Made by a program: the position numbers and the translations under genes
NCBI RefSeq assembly: GCF_041080625.1
Contig: NZ_CP163518.1
Span: forward strand, 4,588,001-4,652,000
Direction: 5' to 3'
Length of the DNA: 64,000 nucleotides
From: Streptomyces sp. CG1
GTDB lineage: Bacteria > Actinomycetota > Actinomycetes > Streptomycetales > Streptomycetaceae
In this document: positions 45,661 through 53,899 of the stretch, piece after piece
How positions within the stretch are numbered: the first letter of the stretch is position 1
Layout of the letters: the number at the start of each line of letters is the position of its first letter
The notes under the pieces: generated by a model
Told to the model about the DNA's origin: nothing
What the model saw: only the letters and a program-made list of their open reading frames with translations
The model's database searches: none

Positions 45661-47271
45661 ATGAGCTCCGCCAGTGAAGCAGCAGCCACTCCCGCTGCCG
45701 ACCCGAAGCGCTGGGTGGCCCTGGCCGTGTTGCTGACCGCAACTCTGCTGGACCTGCTCGACGCAACCATCATCAACATCGCGGTCCCGAGCATCCAGCG
45801 GGACATCGACGCCTCCAACACGGCCGTGCAGTGGATCACGGCGGGCTACACCCTGTCCTTCGCCATCGGCCTGATCACCGGTGGCCGGCTCGGCGACATC
45901 TTCGGCCGCAAGAAGGTCTTCCTGCTCGCCATGGCCGGATTCACCGTCGCCTCGGCGCTGTCCGGTGTGGCCACAGGACCGGACATGCTGATCGTCACGC
46001 GCATTCTGCAGGGCCTGATGGCATCGCTGATGGTGCCTCAGGTGCTGTCGATCATGCAGGTCACCTTCGCCCCGCAGGAGATGGGCCGGGCGTTCGGGAT
46101 GTTCGGTGCGGTCAGCGGCATCGGCGCGGTCTCCGGCCCCGTTCTCGGCGCGCTGCTCACCGAGGGAGACGTCTTCGGTCTGAGCTGGCGACCGATCTTC
46201 CTCGTCAACATTCCCGTGGGCATCATCGGCCTCATCCTGGGCCGGCGCTACCTCAACGAGTCGAAGGCTCCCTCGACACCGCGTCTCGACCTGGTGGGCG
46301 TCGTCCTCGCCACACTCGGTCTGCTGATGCTGCTGTACCCGCTCACCCGGGGCCAGGAGCTCGGCTGGCCGGCATGGAGCCTGGTGTGCATGCCCGCGAG
46401 CCTGCTCGTCTTCGCCGGCTTCGTGCTGCACCAGCGGTCCAAGATCCGCCGCGACGGGTTCCCGCTGGTCGAACTCTCGCTGTTCAAGGTCAGGAGCTTC
46501 TCCGCGGGCATCGTCGTCCAGCTGATCTTCGGCACGGCCTTCGGTCTGTTCTCGTTGACCGGAGCGCTGTACATGCAGATCGGCCTCGGCTGGACACCCG
46601 TGCACTCGGCGCTGACCAGCCTGATGTTCGGCGTGACCATGTCGGTGACGGCGATCTTCTCCATCCAGAAGCTGGTCCCCCGGTTCGGCCGCAAGGTTCT
46701 GCAGACGGGAGCACTGCTGCTGATCGCGGGCCTCGCGATCTACGGGTGGCTCGCGCGGGAGCACGGCACCGGTGTCACGACCACGCTGCTGATCGTGCCG
46801 CTCGTGGTGGCCGGTGCGGGTCTCGGGATGATCATGGCGCCGCTCACCAGCGCGGTGCTCTCCGAAGTGCCCGGCGAGCACGCCGGTTCCGCGTCCGGCC
46901 TGGTCAACACTGTCAACCAGCTCGGTCTCTCATTCGGCCTCGGGCTGACCTCGGTGACCTTCTTCACCAGCGTGCCGTCCAACGCCACGAGCGGAAAGCC
47001 CTACATCGGCGCCTTCACCGACTCCCTGTGGTGGGTGGGTGGCGGCATGGCTCTCGCTTTCCTGCTGATGTTCGCTCTGCCCAAGTCGGCACAGCCTCAG
47101 TTCGCGGCTCCCGAGCCCAGCGAGGCCGGCGACGCCGGTCCCGCGCCGGAGGCGAAGGGAGCGACAGAAGCCACGGAAGCTCCGGAATCTCCGGAATCTC
47201 CGGAAGCGACGGAACGGGCATCACAGGTACCGGCGAGTGAGCCGGCCCCCGCATCCCGCGCCACCGCCTGA
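45661..47271 (+). CDS. MFS drug exporter, DHA2 type, second copy
   Basis: This encodes 536 aa with about 14 predicted helices. Its motifs are LDLLDATIINIAVPSIQRDI, GGRLGDIFGRKKVFLL, LMVPQVLSIMQVTFAP and GEHAGSASGLVNTVNQLGLS. It resembles the exporter at 30132-31883 but lacks the long Cys-containing loop. The C-terminal 60 residues are an unusual Glu/Ala/Pro tail with EATEAPESPESPEATE-like repeats, probably cytoplasmic and disordered. It likely exports the product or a glycosylated form. It ends at a strong hairpin. Confidence 0.9.
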   Translation: MSSASEAAATPAADPKRWVALAVLLTATLLDLLDATIINIAVPSIQRDIDASNTAVQWITAGYTLSFAIGLITGGRLGDIFGRKKVFLLAMAGFTVASALSGVATGPDMLIVTRILQGLMASLMVPQVLSIMQVTFAPQEMGRAFGMFGAVSGIGAVSGPVLGALLTEGDVFGLSWRPIFLVNIPVGIIGLILGRRYLNESKAPSTPRLDLVGVVLATLGLLMLLYPLTRGQELGWPAWSLVCMPASLLVFAGFVLHQRSKIRRDGFPLVELSLFKVRSFSAGIVVQLIFGTAFGLFSLTGALYMQIGLGWTPVHSALTSLMFGVTMSVTAIFSIQKLVPRFGRKVLQTGALLLIAGLAIYGWLAREHGTGVTTTLLIVPLVVAGAGLGMIMAPLTSAVLSEVPGEHAGSASGLVNTVNQLGLSFGLGLTSVTFFTSVPSNATSGKPYIGAFTDSLWWVGGGMALAFLLMFALPKSAQPQFAAPEPSEAGDAGPAPEAKGATEATEAPESPESPEATERASQVPASEPAPASRATA

Positions 47272-47303
47272 GACAGCCCGGCCCCTTTCCGTACAGATCT
47301 CCT

Positions 47304-47351
47304 ACGGCCGCGGTCCACAGACTCACCCTCGAGTCTGTGGACCGCGGCCGT
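47304..47351. terminator. Convergent terminator, 20-bp stem
   Basis: A perfect 20-bp inverted repeat (ACGGCCGCGGTCCACAGACT and its complement) with an 8-nt loop lies between the convergent exporter (stop 47271) and SDR (stop 47379) genes. Confidence 0.88.
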
Positions 47352-47378
47352 GCGAGCGGAGAACCAACGGCGAGGAGA

Positions 47379-48101
47379 TCACCAGGGCACGGTGCCGTCC
47401 GCGGTGAGGAAGACCCCGGAGGGGCCGTCGGCGTCCAGTGTCGCGGCGGCGACCTCGACCCGCGCGCCCTGCTCGGCCGTCAGGACACCGACTCCGCGGT
47501 TGATGTCAGTGGCGACGAACCCGGGCGAGCAGGCGTTGACCTTGACCGTGGTGCCGCGCAGCTCGTTCGCGTAGAGCACGGTCAGCATGTTCACTGCGGC
47601 CTTCGACACCGAGTACCCGGTGATCGCCGGCATCTCGGAGCCGGCGAGCCAGGCCGGGATGCCCATCTCGCTGGAGACGTTGACGATGCGGCCCTCCGGC
47701 GAGCGGCGCAGCAGCGGGAGCATCGCGTTGGTGACCGCGACCAGGCCGCAGACGTTCGTCTCGAAGGTGGTCCGCAGCGCTTCGAGGGAGACCTCGCTCG
47801 CCTTGGCGGCGGGCCACTCGACGTTGATTCCGGCGTTGTTGACGAGGATGTCCAGGCGCCCGTACGTCTTGTCGATCCGGCGTGCGGCGGCGGCGACGTC
47901 GGCGACGTCCGTGACGTCCAGCTGCACGAAGTGCGCGTCCGCGCCCTCCTCGCGCAACACCTTCACCGCGGCCTCGCCACGGGCCCCGTCGCGGGCGCCC
48001 ATCAGCACGACGGCGCCGAGCCGTCCGAGGCTCCGGGCGGCTTCCAGACCGATGCCCTTGTTGGCACCTGTGATCAGGGAGATCTTCGCTATGGCTGTCA
48101 T
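47379..48101 (-). CDS. Short-chain dehydrogenase/reductase (carbonyl-reductase-like)
   Basis: This encodes 240 aa. It has a classical SDR: ITGANKGIGLEAARSLGRLG (cofactor), DVTD, LVNNAGINVEWPA, IVNVSSEMG, and the Tyr-Lys pair in GYSVSKAAVNMLT. The GANKGIG form resembles plant/carbonyl-reductase-type SDRs that reduce ketones. A flanking terminator on each side and no visible SARP site suggest separate regulation. It may tailor the polyketide or be a detoxifying reductase. Confidence 0.82.
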   Translation of the reverse strand: MTAIAKISLITGANKGIGLEAARSLGRLGAVVLMGARDGARGEAAVKVLREEGADAHFVQLDVTDVADVAAAARRIDKTYGRLDILVNNAGINVEWPAAKASEVSLEALRTTFETNVCGLVAVTNAMLPLLRRSPEGRIVNVSSEMGIPAWLAGSEMPAITGYSVSKAAVNMLTVLYANELRGTTVKVNACSPGFVATDINRGVGVLTAEQGARVEVAAATLDADGPSGVFLTADGTVPW

Positions 48102-48180
48102 GCGGGGAGGGTGCCACGGGCCCCTAGGGCGAGGCTGGTCCGCGACTCGGCAGCATCGGGTACGACGGTGCCTCGGTACG

Positions 48181-48226
48181 ACGACGGGAGGGGCCGCCGG
48201 CTTCGGCCGGCGGCCCCTCCCGTCGT
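48181..48226. terminator. UUCG-loop terminator, 21-bp stem
   Basis: A perfect 21-bp inverted repeat closed by a TTCG loop lies 23 bp beyond the O-methyltransferase stop (48249) on the minus strand. It ends the methyltransferase operon before the SDR gene. Confidence 0.88.
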
Positions 48227-48248
48227 GGGCGGCTCAGGACAGTGGACT

Positions 48249-49271
48249 TCAACGCCCGCTGTCGACGGGCCGCGCCTCCACGATGCTCAGCACCGACTCG
48301 GTGCCGATGACCCGCTCGACTCGGAACCCGGCCTCGTCGAGCAGCGCGGTGTACTCCTCCTGGGTCCGCTCCTGACCGCCGGCCATGATCAGCATGGCCA
48401 GATCGAACGCCTTGCTCGGGTGCGGGGCGTCTCCGGCGGGGATGACCCGCTCAATGAGGAGCAGCTTGCCGTCCGGTTTCATGGCCGAGCGCACGCCCCG
48501 CAGGATCGTGACGACCTCGCTGTCCGTCCAACCGTGCAGCACCGACTTCATGGTGTACAAGTCGCCGCCCGTGGGGAGTTCGCCGAAGACATCGCCTCCG
48601 ACGATCTCGCAGCGGTCGCTGAGCCCGGCCTCCGCGATCCGGTTGCGCTCCACCACGTGCGGCAGGTCGAACAGCACCCCGCTCTCCTCGGGGCAGTCGG
48701 CGAGCACGGTGGCGAGCAGGGTGCCGTCGCCACCGCCGATGTCGACGATACGGCCCGCGGCAGTGAAGTCGTACGCCTTGACGAGGGCGGCCAGCTCCAC
48801 CCGGCTGTGCTCGTGCATCGCGGTGTCGAAGTCGGCGCCCTCTTGCGGGTGTTCCTTGAGGTAGTCCCAGACCGGCTGTCCGAACGCCTTGGTGAAGGTG
48901 CCCTCGCCGGTACGCAGGGCGTGTTCCGCGTACTGGAAGGTGCGTACGGTCAGCCGGCCCTGCTGGGCCACCGTCGTACGCACCGAGCGCGGATGGTCCG
49001 AGCGCAGGGCCTCGCCGACACCGGTCAGTGCGAAGCGCCCGGCGTCGTCCTGGGTGAACACGCCGCAGCCGGCGAGCACGCGCAGCAGTCGGTGCAGGCT
49101 CGGCGCATGGGTGCCTGTGGGCCCTGCGAGTTCGGCCGCCGAGCGCGCTCCCTGCGCCAGGTGGTCGGCCAGCTTCAGCTCCGCCGCCAGGTGCAGGGCG
49201 CTGGCGTAGATGAAGCCGTCGCCGATCGCCAGGAGCCGAAGGCTGCCGTCCAGTTCCGTTGCGTTGCCCAT
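48249..49271 (-). CDS. SAM-dependent O-methyltransferase (family 2), A
   Basis: This encodes 340 aa. The ATG at 49271 has AAGGAGG upstream; an alternative at 49340 overlaps the preceding stop as ATGA. The N-terminal winged-helix dimerisation domain (residues about 12-100) precedes a SAM-binding core (RIVDIGGGDGTLLATVLADC, MKSVLHGWTDSEVVTIL) and a C-terminal active-site region (HPSKAFDLAMLIMAGGQERT). The catalytic His is probably in SVLHGW. It methylates a phenolic or sugar hydroxyl. It is coupled to methyltransferase B. Confidence 0.92.
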   Translation of the reverse strand: MGNATELDGSLRLLAIGDGFIYASALHLAAELKLADHLAQGARSAAELAGPTGTHAPSLHRLLRVLAGCGVFTQDDAGRFALTGVGEALRSDHPRSVRTTVAQQGRLTVRTFQYAEHALRTGEGTFTKAFGQPVWDYLKEHPQEGADFDTAMHEHSRVELAALVKAYDFTAAGRIVDIGGGDGTLLATVLADCPEESGVLFDLPHVVERNRIAEAGLSDRCEIVGGDVFGELPTGGDLYTMKSVLHGWTDSEVVTILRGVRSAMKPDGKLLLIERVIPAGDAPHPSKAFDLAMLIMAGGQERTQEEYTALLDEAGFRVERVIGTESVLSIVEARPVDSGR

Positions 49272-49336
49272 GGGCTGCTCGCCCTCCTTGGTTGTGTCGA
49301 AACGGGGGGTGCGGGAGGACTCCGCGGGGGACGCCG

Positions 49337-50383
49337 TCATCGGCGGGCCACGGCTTCCACGAGGCTGTCGGGGCCCGAGCTGTGGATGATGCGAGTCAGT
49401 CGCAGCCCCGACCGGTCGAGCAGGTCACGGAACTCCGACTCGGTGCGCTGCCGGCCCGTGGTGCCGACGAGTGTCTCCAGGTCGAGGAGCTTGGCGACGG
49501 ACGGCTCGGGGCCGTCCGGCACGACCGGCTCACCGAGCAGGACCGTGGCGTGCTCGGGCATCGCGGCCCGTATGGTGCGCAGGATGTCGACCGAGCGATC
49601 GTCGTCCCAGTCGTGCACCACGGCCGTCAGGACGTAGGCGTCGGCACCCTCTGGGACACCGTCGAAGAAGGAGCCACCGACCACCTTGCAGCGGTCGGCG
49701 ACGCCCGCACTCCGCAGCACGGACGCGGAGCGCTCGACGACGTCGGGCAGGTCGAACAGGATGCCGCGCAGCTCGGGGTTCTTGGCCAGGATCCCGGCAA
49801 GATAGGCGCCGTTTCCGCCGCCGATGTCGGCGACCGTGCCGAACCGGCTGAAATCGTAGGCCTCCAGCGTGGCGTAGATGGTGGAAGCCACCGAGGTCAT
49901 GGCCCCGTCGAAGATCGCGGCCTCCTCGGGGTGGGTGCGGTAGTAGTCGAACTGCGGTTCTCCGTGCGCGAGGTCGAAGGCAGGCTTGCCGCTCGCCACG
50001 CTCTCGTACAGGTGGCTCCAGGCGGCGCGGTGGAAGTGCGAGCCGAAGTGGGTGGCGAGCCCGCGCAGCGACGGGGAGTGGTCGCTCCGCAGCAGTTCGC
50101 CCTGTGCTGTCAGGGCGAAGCGGCGACCGGGCAGTTCGGTGAGTACACCGAAGTCGGCGACGACCCGCAGCACCCGGTACAGGCTGAGCGTGTGCGCCCC
50201 TACCTCGGCGGCGATCTCCTCCACGGGCCTCGGTCCTTCGGCGAGCACGTCCGCCACCCCGAAGCGCGCCACCACGCTGATGGACTGGGTGACGAAGCCG
50301 CCCATCAGGAGCGGCATCAGAGCCGCCTCGGGCGGCACGCCCGCCGGTGTCGGCGGGTCCAGCTCGCTTGCCGTGTCGGTCAT
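49337..50383 (-). CDS. SAM-dependent O-methyltransferase (family 2), B
   Basis: This encodes 348 aa from the ATG at 50383 (GGGGACGAGG upstream) rather than 50440. It has a dimerisation domain (VTQSISVVARFGVADVLAEG) and a SAM motif (TVADIGGGNGAYLAGILAKN, LFDLPDVVERSASVL). The catalytic-region motif VVHDWDDDRSVDIL carries the His. It is similar to, but clearly distinct from, the enzymes at 48249 and 52093. A SARP operator lies just upstream. Confidence 0.92.
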   Translation of the reverse strand: MTDTASELDPPTPAGVPPEAALMPLLMGGFVTQSISVVARFGVADVLAEGPRPVEEIAAEVGAHTLSLYRVLRVVADFGVLTELPGRRFALTAQGELLRSDHSPSLRGLATHFGSHFHRAAWSHLYESVASGKPAFDLAHGEPQFDYYRTHPEEAAIFDGAMTSVASTIYATLEAYDFSRFGTVADIGGGNGAYLAGILAKNPELRGILFDLPDVVERSASVLRSAGVADRCKVVGGSFFDGVPEGADAYVLTAVVHDWDDDRSVDILRTIRAAMPEHATVLLGEPVVPDGPEPSVAKLLDLETLVGTTGRQRTESEFRDLLDRSGLRLTRIIHSSGPDSLVEAVARR

Positions 50384-50438
50384 CGCCTCGTCCCCTTTGC
50401 TGGCATGTACTGGCACTGGCCTTCCTCTGTCGCAGAGC

Positions 50439-50471
50439 ACCCTGCAGCAGCGGCCTCAACCGCCGGTCGAG
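50439..50471 (-). promoter_or_regulatory. SARP operator/promoter of the methyltransferase operon
   Basis: On the minus strand, CTCGACC and GTTGAGG lie 11 bp apart, with a 9-bp gap and -10 CAGGGT (50439-50444). The predicted leader to the ATG at 50383 is about 49 nt. Confidence 0.6.
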
Positions 50472-50485
50472 GCGCGGTGCAGTGC

Positions 50486-51472
50486 TCACCCGCCGTCCAC
50501 GGCGCACCGACGGATCTCGTCGAGCAGCCTGATCTGCTCGCGCACCGCGCCGGAAGGGGCCGTCCCTGAGCGCACCGCGGCGCAGAACGTCCGGACCGTA
50601 CCCGCGACTTGATCGTCGGCGGCCGCCACGATCTGCCGGCTGCCGGTCGCGTCCCGCAGCCGGATGCGCGGCACATGGTCAGCGGGCGGCGTGAAGGCAC
50701 GATCGACCGTGATGCGTCCGGTGCTTCCGCACAGTTCGTAGTCACTGCGATAGGCGTGGGCCAGGCCGAACGACAGCTGGGCGCTCACCCCGTCAGGGGT
50801 GCGCAGCAGTGCGGCGCCCGAGGTGTCCACCTCGTGTCCCCGGCCGCGGGTCAGGCTCGCACCGACGACCCGCAGCCCGGACCCGAGGAAGTGAACGGCC
50901 GCCCTGATGGGGTAGACGCCAGTGTCGCGCAACGCGCCGCCGCCGAGGTCCGCCCGGTAGCGGATGTCGTCACGCGGCAGCTCCGGCACAGCGAACGTGA
51001 CCTGGAAGGCGCGCAGTTCACCGATGGATCCGTCGTCGAGGAGCCGGCGCACGACGGCGTGCTGGCCGTGCGCGGGGAACATCACGTTCTCCATCAGGGC
51101 GAGCCCTCGGTCGGCCGCGAGCATGAACAGGCGGTCCGCCTCGTGGGGGTCGTCGGTCAGCGGCTTCTCAGCGAGTACGTGCTTACCGGCCCGCAGCGCC
51201 GCCTCCGCCCAGGGCGCGAGCAGCGCTGCGGGCAGCGGGATGTAGACCGCGTCGACATCGGGGTCAGACAGCAGTTCGGCGTATCCGTGCACGCCGCGGC
51301 AGCCGTGCGCACGGCCGCTCGCCTCAGCCGCGGCGGCGTCACGACTGGCCACCGCCACCAGGCGGGCGCCCGGTTCGGCGGCGAAAGCGGGCAGCATCCG
51401 GCGTACCGCGATGTCGGCACGGGCTCCCAGGACCCCGATGCGGACGGGGCCCTGAGACGGTTCGACGGCCAC
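50486..51472 (-). CDS. NDP-hexose 3-ketoreductase (Gfo/Idh/MocA family)
   Basis: This encodes 328 aa from a GTG at 51472 with AAGGAG upstream. The Rossmann domain begins RIGVLGARADIAVRRMLPAF. It has VYIPLPAALLAPWAEAALRA, the catalytic Lys in GKHVLAEKPLTDD, and the FMFPAHGQH-like segment ENVMFPAHGQHAVVRRLL typical of sugar 3-ketoreductases such as those acting after 2,3-dehydratases. It reduces C3 of the 3,4-diketo-2,6-dideoxyhexose. The partner 2,3-dehydratase is at 38842. Confidence 0.9.
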   Translation of the reverse strand: MAVEPSQGPVRIGVLGARADIAVRRMLPAFAAEPGARLVAVASRDAAAAEASGRAHGCRGVHGYAELLSDPDVDAVYIPLPAALLAPWAEAALRAGKHVLAEKPLTDDPHEADRLFMLAADRGLALMENVMFPAHGQHAVVRRLLDDGSIGELRAFQVTFAVPELPRDDIRYRADLGGGALRDTGVYPIRAAVHFLGSGLRVVGASLTRGRGHEVDTSGAALLRTPDGVSAQLSFGLAHAYRSDYELCGSTGRITVDRAFTPPADHVPRIRLRDATGSRQIVAAADDQVAGTVRTFCAAVRSGTAPSGAVREQIRLLDEIRRCAVDGG

Positions 51473-51574
51473 GGAGGCTCCTTCACGGTGGGCGGCCGTC
51501 CGGTCGGCCGACCGCTGCGGACAAGAAGGGTTGGGGTACCGGGACCAGTTGTCTCCCCTCGCGGAAGACCGCGG

Positions 51575-51607
51575 CTCGAGCGCGTGTCGAGCCCGAGGCC
51601 CGATGGT
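51575..51607 (+). promoter_or_regulatory. SARP operator/promoter of the 126-residue protein and methyltransferase C
   Basis: CTCGAGC and GTCGAGC lie 11 bp apart, with a 9-bp gap and -10 GATGGT (51602-51607). The leader to the ATG at 51645 is about 31 nt. Confidence 0.62.
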
Positions 51608-51644
51608 GGCCGGGCCTGCGCGGCACACGGAGTGAGGAGAAGAG

Positions 51645-52025
51645 ATGAGTCAGACGGCGACCGATCCCGAGGCCGTGACGCAGTCACCGGTCGGCACATG
51701 GCAGGAGGAACTGTTCCTGTCCCGGGGGACCTATGCCAGCACCCTGCGCTTCACCGAGAACGGCAGGGCGCTGCTGCTACGCGGACCGCGTCCCGGCTGC
51801 GTGGGCGCGGGCAGTTGGAACGCGACCGGCGAGAACCGGTTCACCTTCCGGATCGCCGAGCTCGTCTTCGATCAGGACGGCACGTACACCGGGTGGGTGG
51901 ACATTGAGCAGCACGTCACCTTGAACGGTGACATCTTCACCAGCTCCGGCACGTCACACGTCTACGACGCCGAGGACCGGCTGCTCGACCAGGCCGAGGT
52001 CAGGGCTCGCGGAAGCCGTGACTGA
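51645..52025 (+). CDS. Small beta-rich protein of unknown function
   Basis: This encodes 126 aa from an ATG with GAGGAGAAG upstream. I do not recognise a family. The sequence alternates short beta strands (VGTWQEELFLSRGTYASTLR, NRFTFRIAELVFDQDGTYTG, WVDIEQHVTLNGDIFTSSGT), suggesting a small calycin/lipocalin-like barrel. This fold could bind a hydrophobic intermediate or act as a cyclase or dehydratase. It sits 67 bp before methyltransferase C in the same SARP-driven unit, so a pathway role is likely. Confidence 0.7.
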   Translation: MSQTATDPEAVTQSPVGTWQEELFLSRGTYASTLRFTENGRALLLRGPRPGCVGAGSWNATGENRFTFRIAELVFDQDGTYTGWVDIEQHVTLNGDIFTSSGTSHVYDAEDRLLDQAEVRARGSRD

Positions 52026-52092
52026 GCCACCGCCCCTCCCCGCACAGGCCCGCCGACGGGCTCGTTCCCACCCTCAACACAGGAGGCACACG

Positions 52093-53115
52093 ATGACTTC
52101 CGCTCAGCCCGACGTGAATGAACTGAGCGCGACACTCTCGGAGCACATGAACGGCTTTCTCTACACCGCCTCGCTCTACGCGGTGACGCGCTTCGGCATC
52201 GCCGAGCATCTCGTCGACGGCCCACGCACCCCGGCGGAGCTGGCCGAGCTGACCGGCGTCAACGGCCCCCATCTGCACCGCATCCTGCGCTATCTGGCCA
52301 CACGGGATGTGTTCCGCGAGGACGAGCAGGGACGCTTCCACCTAACGCCGCTGGCGAATCTGCTGCGCCCCGGCGTGCCCGCCTCACTGCACGACAGCTT
52401 CCTGATGCTCGGCAACGAAGAGCTGTACTGGAAGCCGATGGGCAAGTTGTACGAGACCGTGCGCACCGGCCACACCGTCTTCGACGACATGTACGGCGCG
52501 CAGTTCTTCCCGTACCTGCAGACGGTCCCGGAGCTGTCGACCCTGTTCAATGCGGGGACGGCGGGCTTCTCGCGCCAGTGGATCGACCAGATCGCCCCGA
52601 GTTACGAGTTCCCCGAGGGCGCGCGCGTCATCGACATCGGCGGCGGCCGGGGCGACCTGCTGCGCGGGGTACTCGCGGCCCACCCCGCCATCACCGGAAC
52701 GCTCTACGACCAGGAGTCCGTGCTCGCCGAGCACCGCCTGGACGTACCGGAGCTGGCGGGCCGGTGGAGCGTCGAGGCGGGCGACTTCTTCGAGCGGGTG
52801 CCGGCCGGCTACGACTACTACTTCCTGAAGTCGGTCCTGCACGACTGGAGTGACGACGACTGCCTGCGCATCCTGAAGTCCGTACGGGAGGGGATGCGCG
52901 AGGACAGCCGTCTGCTGGTCATCGACCCGGTCATCCCACGGGGCAACGAACCGCACGCCAGCAAGACCATCGACGCGATGATGATGGTCATCCACGACGG
53001 CAAGGAGCGTACGCAGGAGGAGTTCGAGGAGATCCTCGGCACGGCAGGCTTCAAGGTGCGCCGGACGCTGCCCACGCCTGGCCTGATGTCCATCGTCGAG
53101 GCCACGGTCGCCTGA
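52093..53115 (+). CDS. SAM-dependent O-methyltransferase (family 2), C
   Basis: This encodes 340 aa from the ATG at 52093 with AGGAGG upstream. It has an N-terminal dimerisation region (ATLSEHMNGFLYTASLYAVT), a SAM site (RVIDIGGGRGDLLRGVLAAH), and the motif SVLHDWSDDDCLRIL with the catalytic His. The conserved ASKTIDAMMMVIHDGKERTQ segment shapes the acceptor pocket. Three such enzymes imply three O-methylations or regiochemical specialists. The gene ends at a convergent hairpin. Confidence 0.92.
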   Translation: MTSAQPDVNELSATLSEHMNGFLYTASLYAVTRFGIAEHLVDGPRTPAELAELTGVNGPHLHRILRYLATRDVFREDEQGRFHLTPLANLLRPGVPASLHDSFLMLGNEELYWKPMGKLYETVRTGHTVFDDMYGAQFFPYLQTVPELSTLFNAGTAGFSRQWIDQIAPSYEFPEGARVIDIGGGRGDLLRGVLAAHPAITGTLYDQESVLAEHRLDVPELAGRWSVEAGDFFERVPAGYDYYFLKSVLHDWSDDDCLRILKSVREGMREDSRLLVIDPVIPRGNEPHASKTIDAMMMVIHDGKERTQEEFEEILGTAGFKVRRTLPTPGLMSIVEATVA

Positions 53116-53117
53116 CC

Positions 53118-53165
53118 CTCCTTCGCCCTGCCCCGGTCCGTGTGCCGCGTGGCAGGGCGAAGGAG
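53118..53165. terminator. Convergent terminator, 15-bp stem
   Basis: An inverted repeat CTCCTTCGCCCTGCC with its complement and an 18-nt loop lies between methyltransferase C (stop 53115) and the convergent VOC gene (stop 53172). Confidence 0.75.
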
Positions 53166-53171
53166 CCCCGC

Positions 53172-53669
53172 TCAGCCCTGTCCAGTCTCCTGGGGGAAGA
53201 ACTCGGCGCTCTGCACGTACTCCATGCGCGCGGTGAACTCCGGGTCGGCGAAGCGCCGCCGCAGTTCCTCGGGAGAGACATCCTCGACGTGCGTCTGGAT
53301 CCACCACAGATTGCCCAGCGGGTCACGCACCCGGCCGACCCGGTCACCGAAGGCCAAGTGGGTCACCTCCGTCACCGGCGTGGCTCCGGCCTCGATCGCC
53401 TGCCGGTACACGGCGTCGGCGTCCTCGACGAACAGGCGCAGGTACGCGGGGGTGGGCTGCCAGTCCGGGGAGTGCCGGTCGAACATCATGACCACCGCGT
53501 CCCCGATCCGCACCTCGGCGTGCTCGACGCGGCCACCGGGACCGACCATGCGGCCCAACTCCTCGGCGTGGAAAGCCCTCTTGAGGAAGTCGATGAGAGC
53601 GGCTGTGTCGGCCGAGATGATCCAGGGTGTGATTGCGGTGTACCCCTCGGGGATCGCTGCGACGGCCAT
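53172..53669 (-). CDS. VOC-fold protein (PhnB/glyoxalase-like)
   Basis: This encodes 165 aa from the ATG at 53669 with GGAGG upstream. It has paired beta-alpha-beta-beta-beta modules: ITPWIISADTAALIDFLKRA, HAEVRIGDAVVMMFDRHSPD, LRLFVEDADAVYRQAIEAGA, and RVGRVRDPLGNLWWIQTHVE. PhnB-like VOC proteins include metal-dependent enzymes and drug-binding resistance proteins. In a cluster for a DNA-reactive drug, sequestration is possible, but this is inference. A long palindrome lies upstream. Confidence 0.82.
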   Translation of the reverse strand: MAVAAIPEGYTAITPWIISADTAALIDFLKRAFHAEELGRMVGPGGRVEHAEVRIGDAVVMMFDRHSPDWQPTPAYLRLFVEDADAVYRQAIEAGATPVTEVTHLAFGDRVGRVRDPLGNLWWIQTHVEDVSPEELRRRFADPEFTARMEYVQSAEFFPQETGQG

Positions 53670-53716
53670 GCTGTTCCTCCTTGCGTACGACGTGCTGGGC
53701 ACCTTCCTCACGCTAG

Positions 53717-53749
53717 GCGGCAGTAGGACAGCTGCTGACCTACTGCCGC
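53717..53749. promoter_or_regulatory. 33-bp palindromic operator before the VOC gene
   Basis: Arms GCGGCAGTAGG and CCTACTGCCGC enclose an 11-bp centre that is itself palindromic (CAGC-T-GCTG). Only one internal pair mismatches. It lies about 48 bp before the VOC start, next to a possible minus-strand -10 TAGCGT (53710-53715). This is consistent with an operator for a dimeric repressor or activator not encoded nearby. Confidence 0.6.
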
Positions 53750-53899
53750 GGCGGGGGCACCGGAACCACCCTTGGAACGCATGTGCCCATAGCGCCTGTC
53801 CGAGGCGCTCCGCAGGCTTGACCTCGGTCCCATCGGTCCTCCAGTGGCCCCCCATAGCGTGCGGGCATCACCGGAAAACCTGGTCTGAAGGGGCACATG

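Noticed and set aside
42925..46881. A 1318-residue C-methyltransferase fusion
   Set aside because: Residues before the ATG at 44157 are antisense of the AlkZ-like and exporter genes; the methyltransferase zinc motif starts at 44157.
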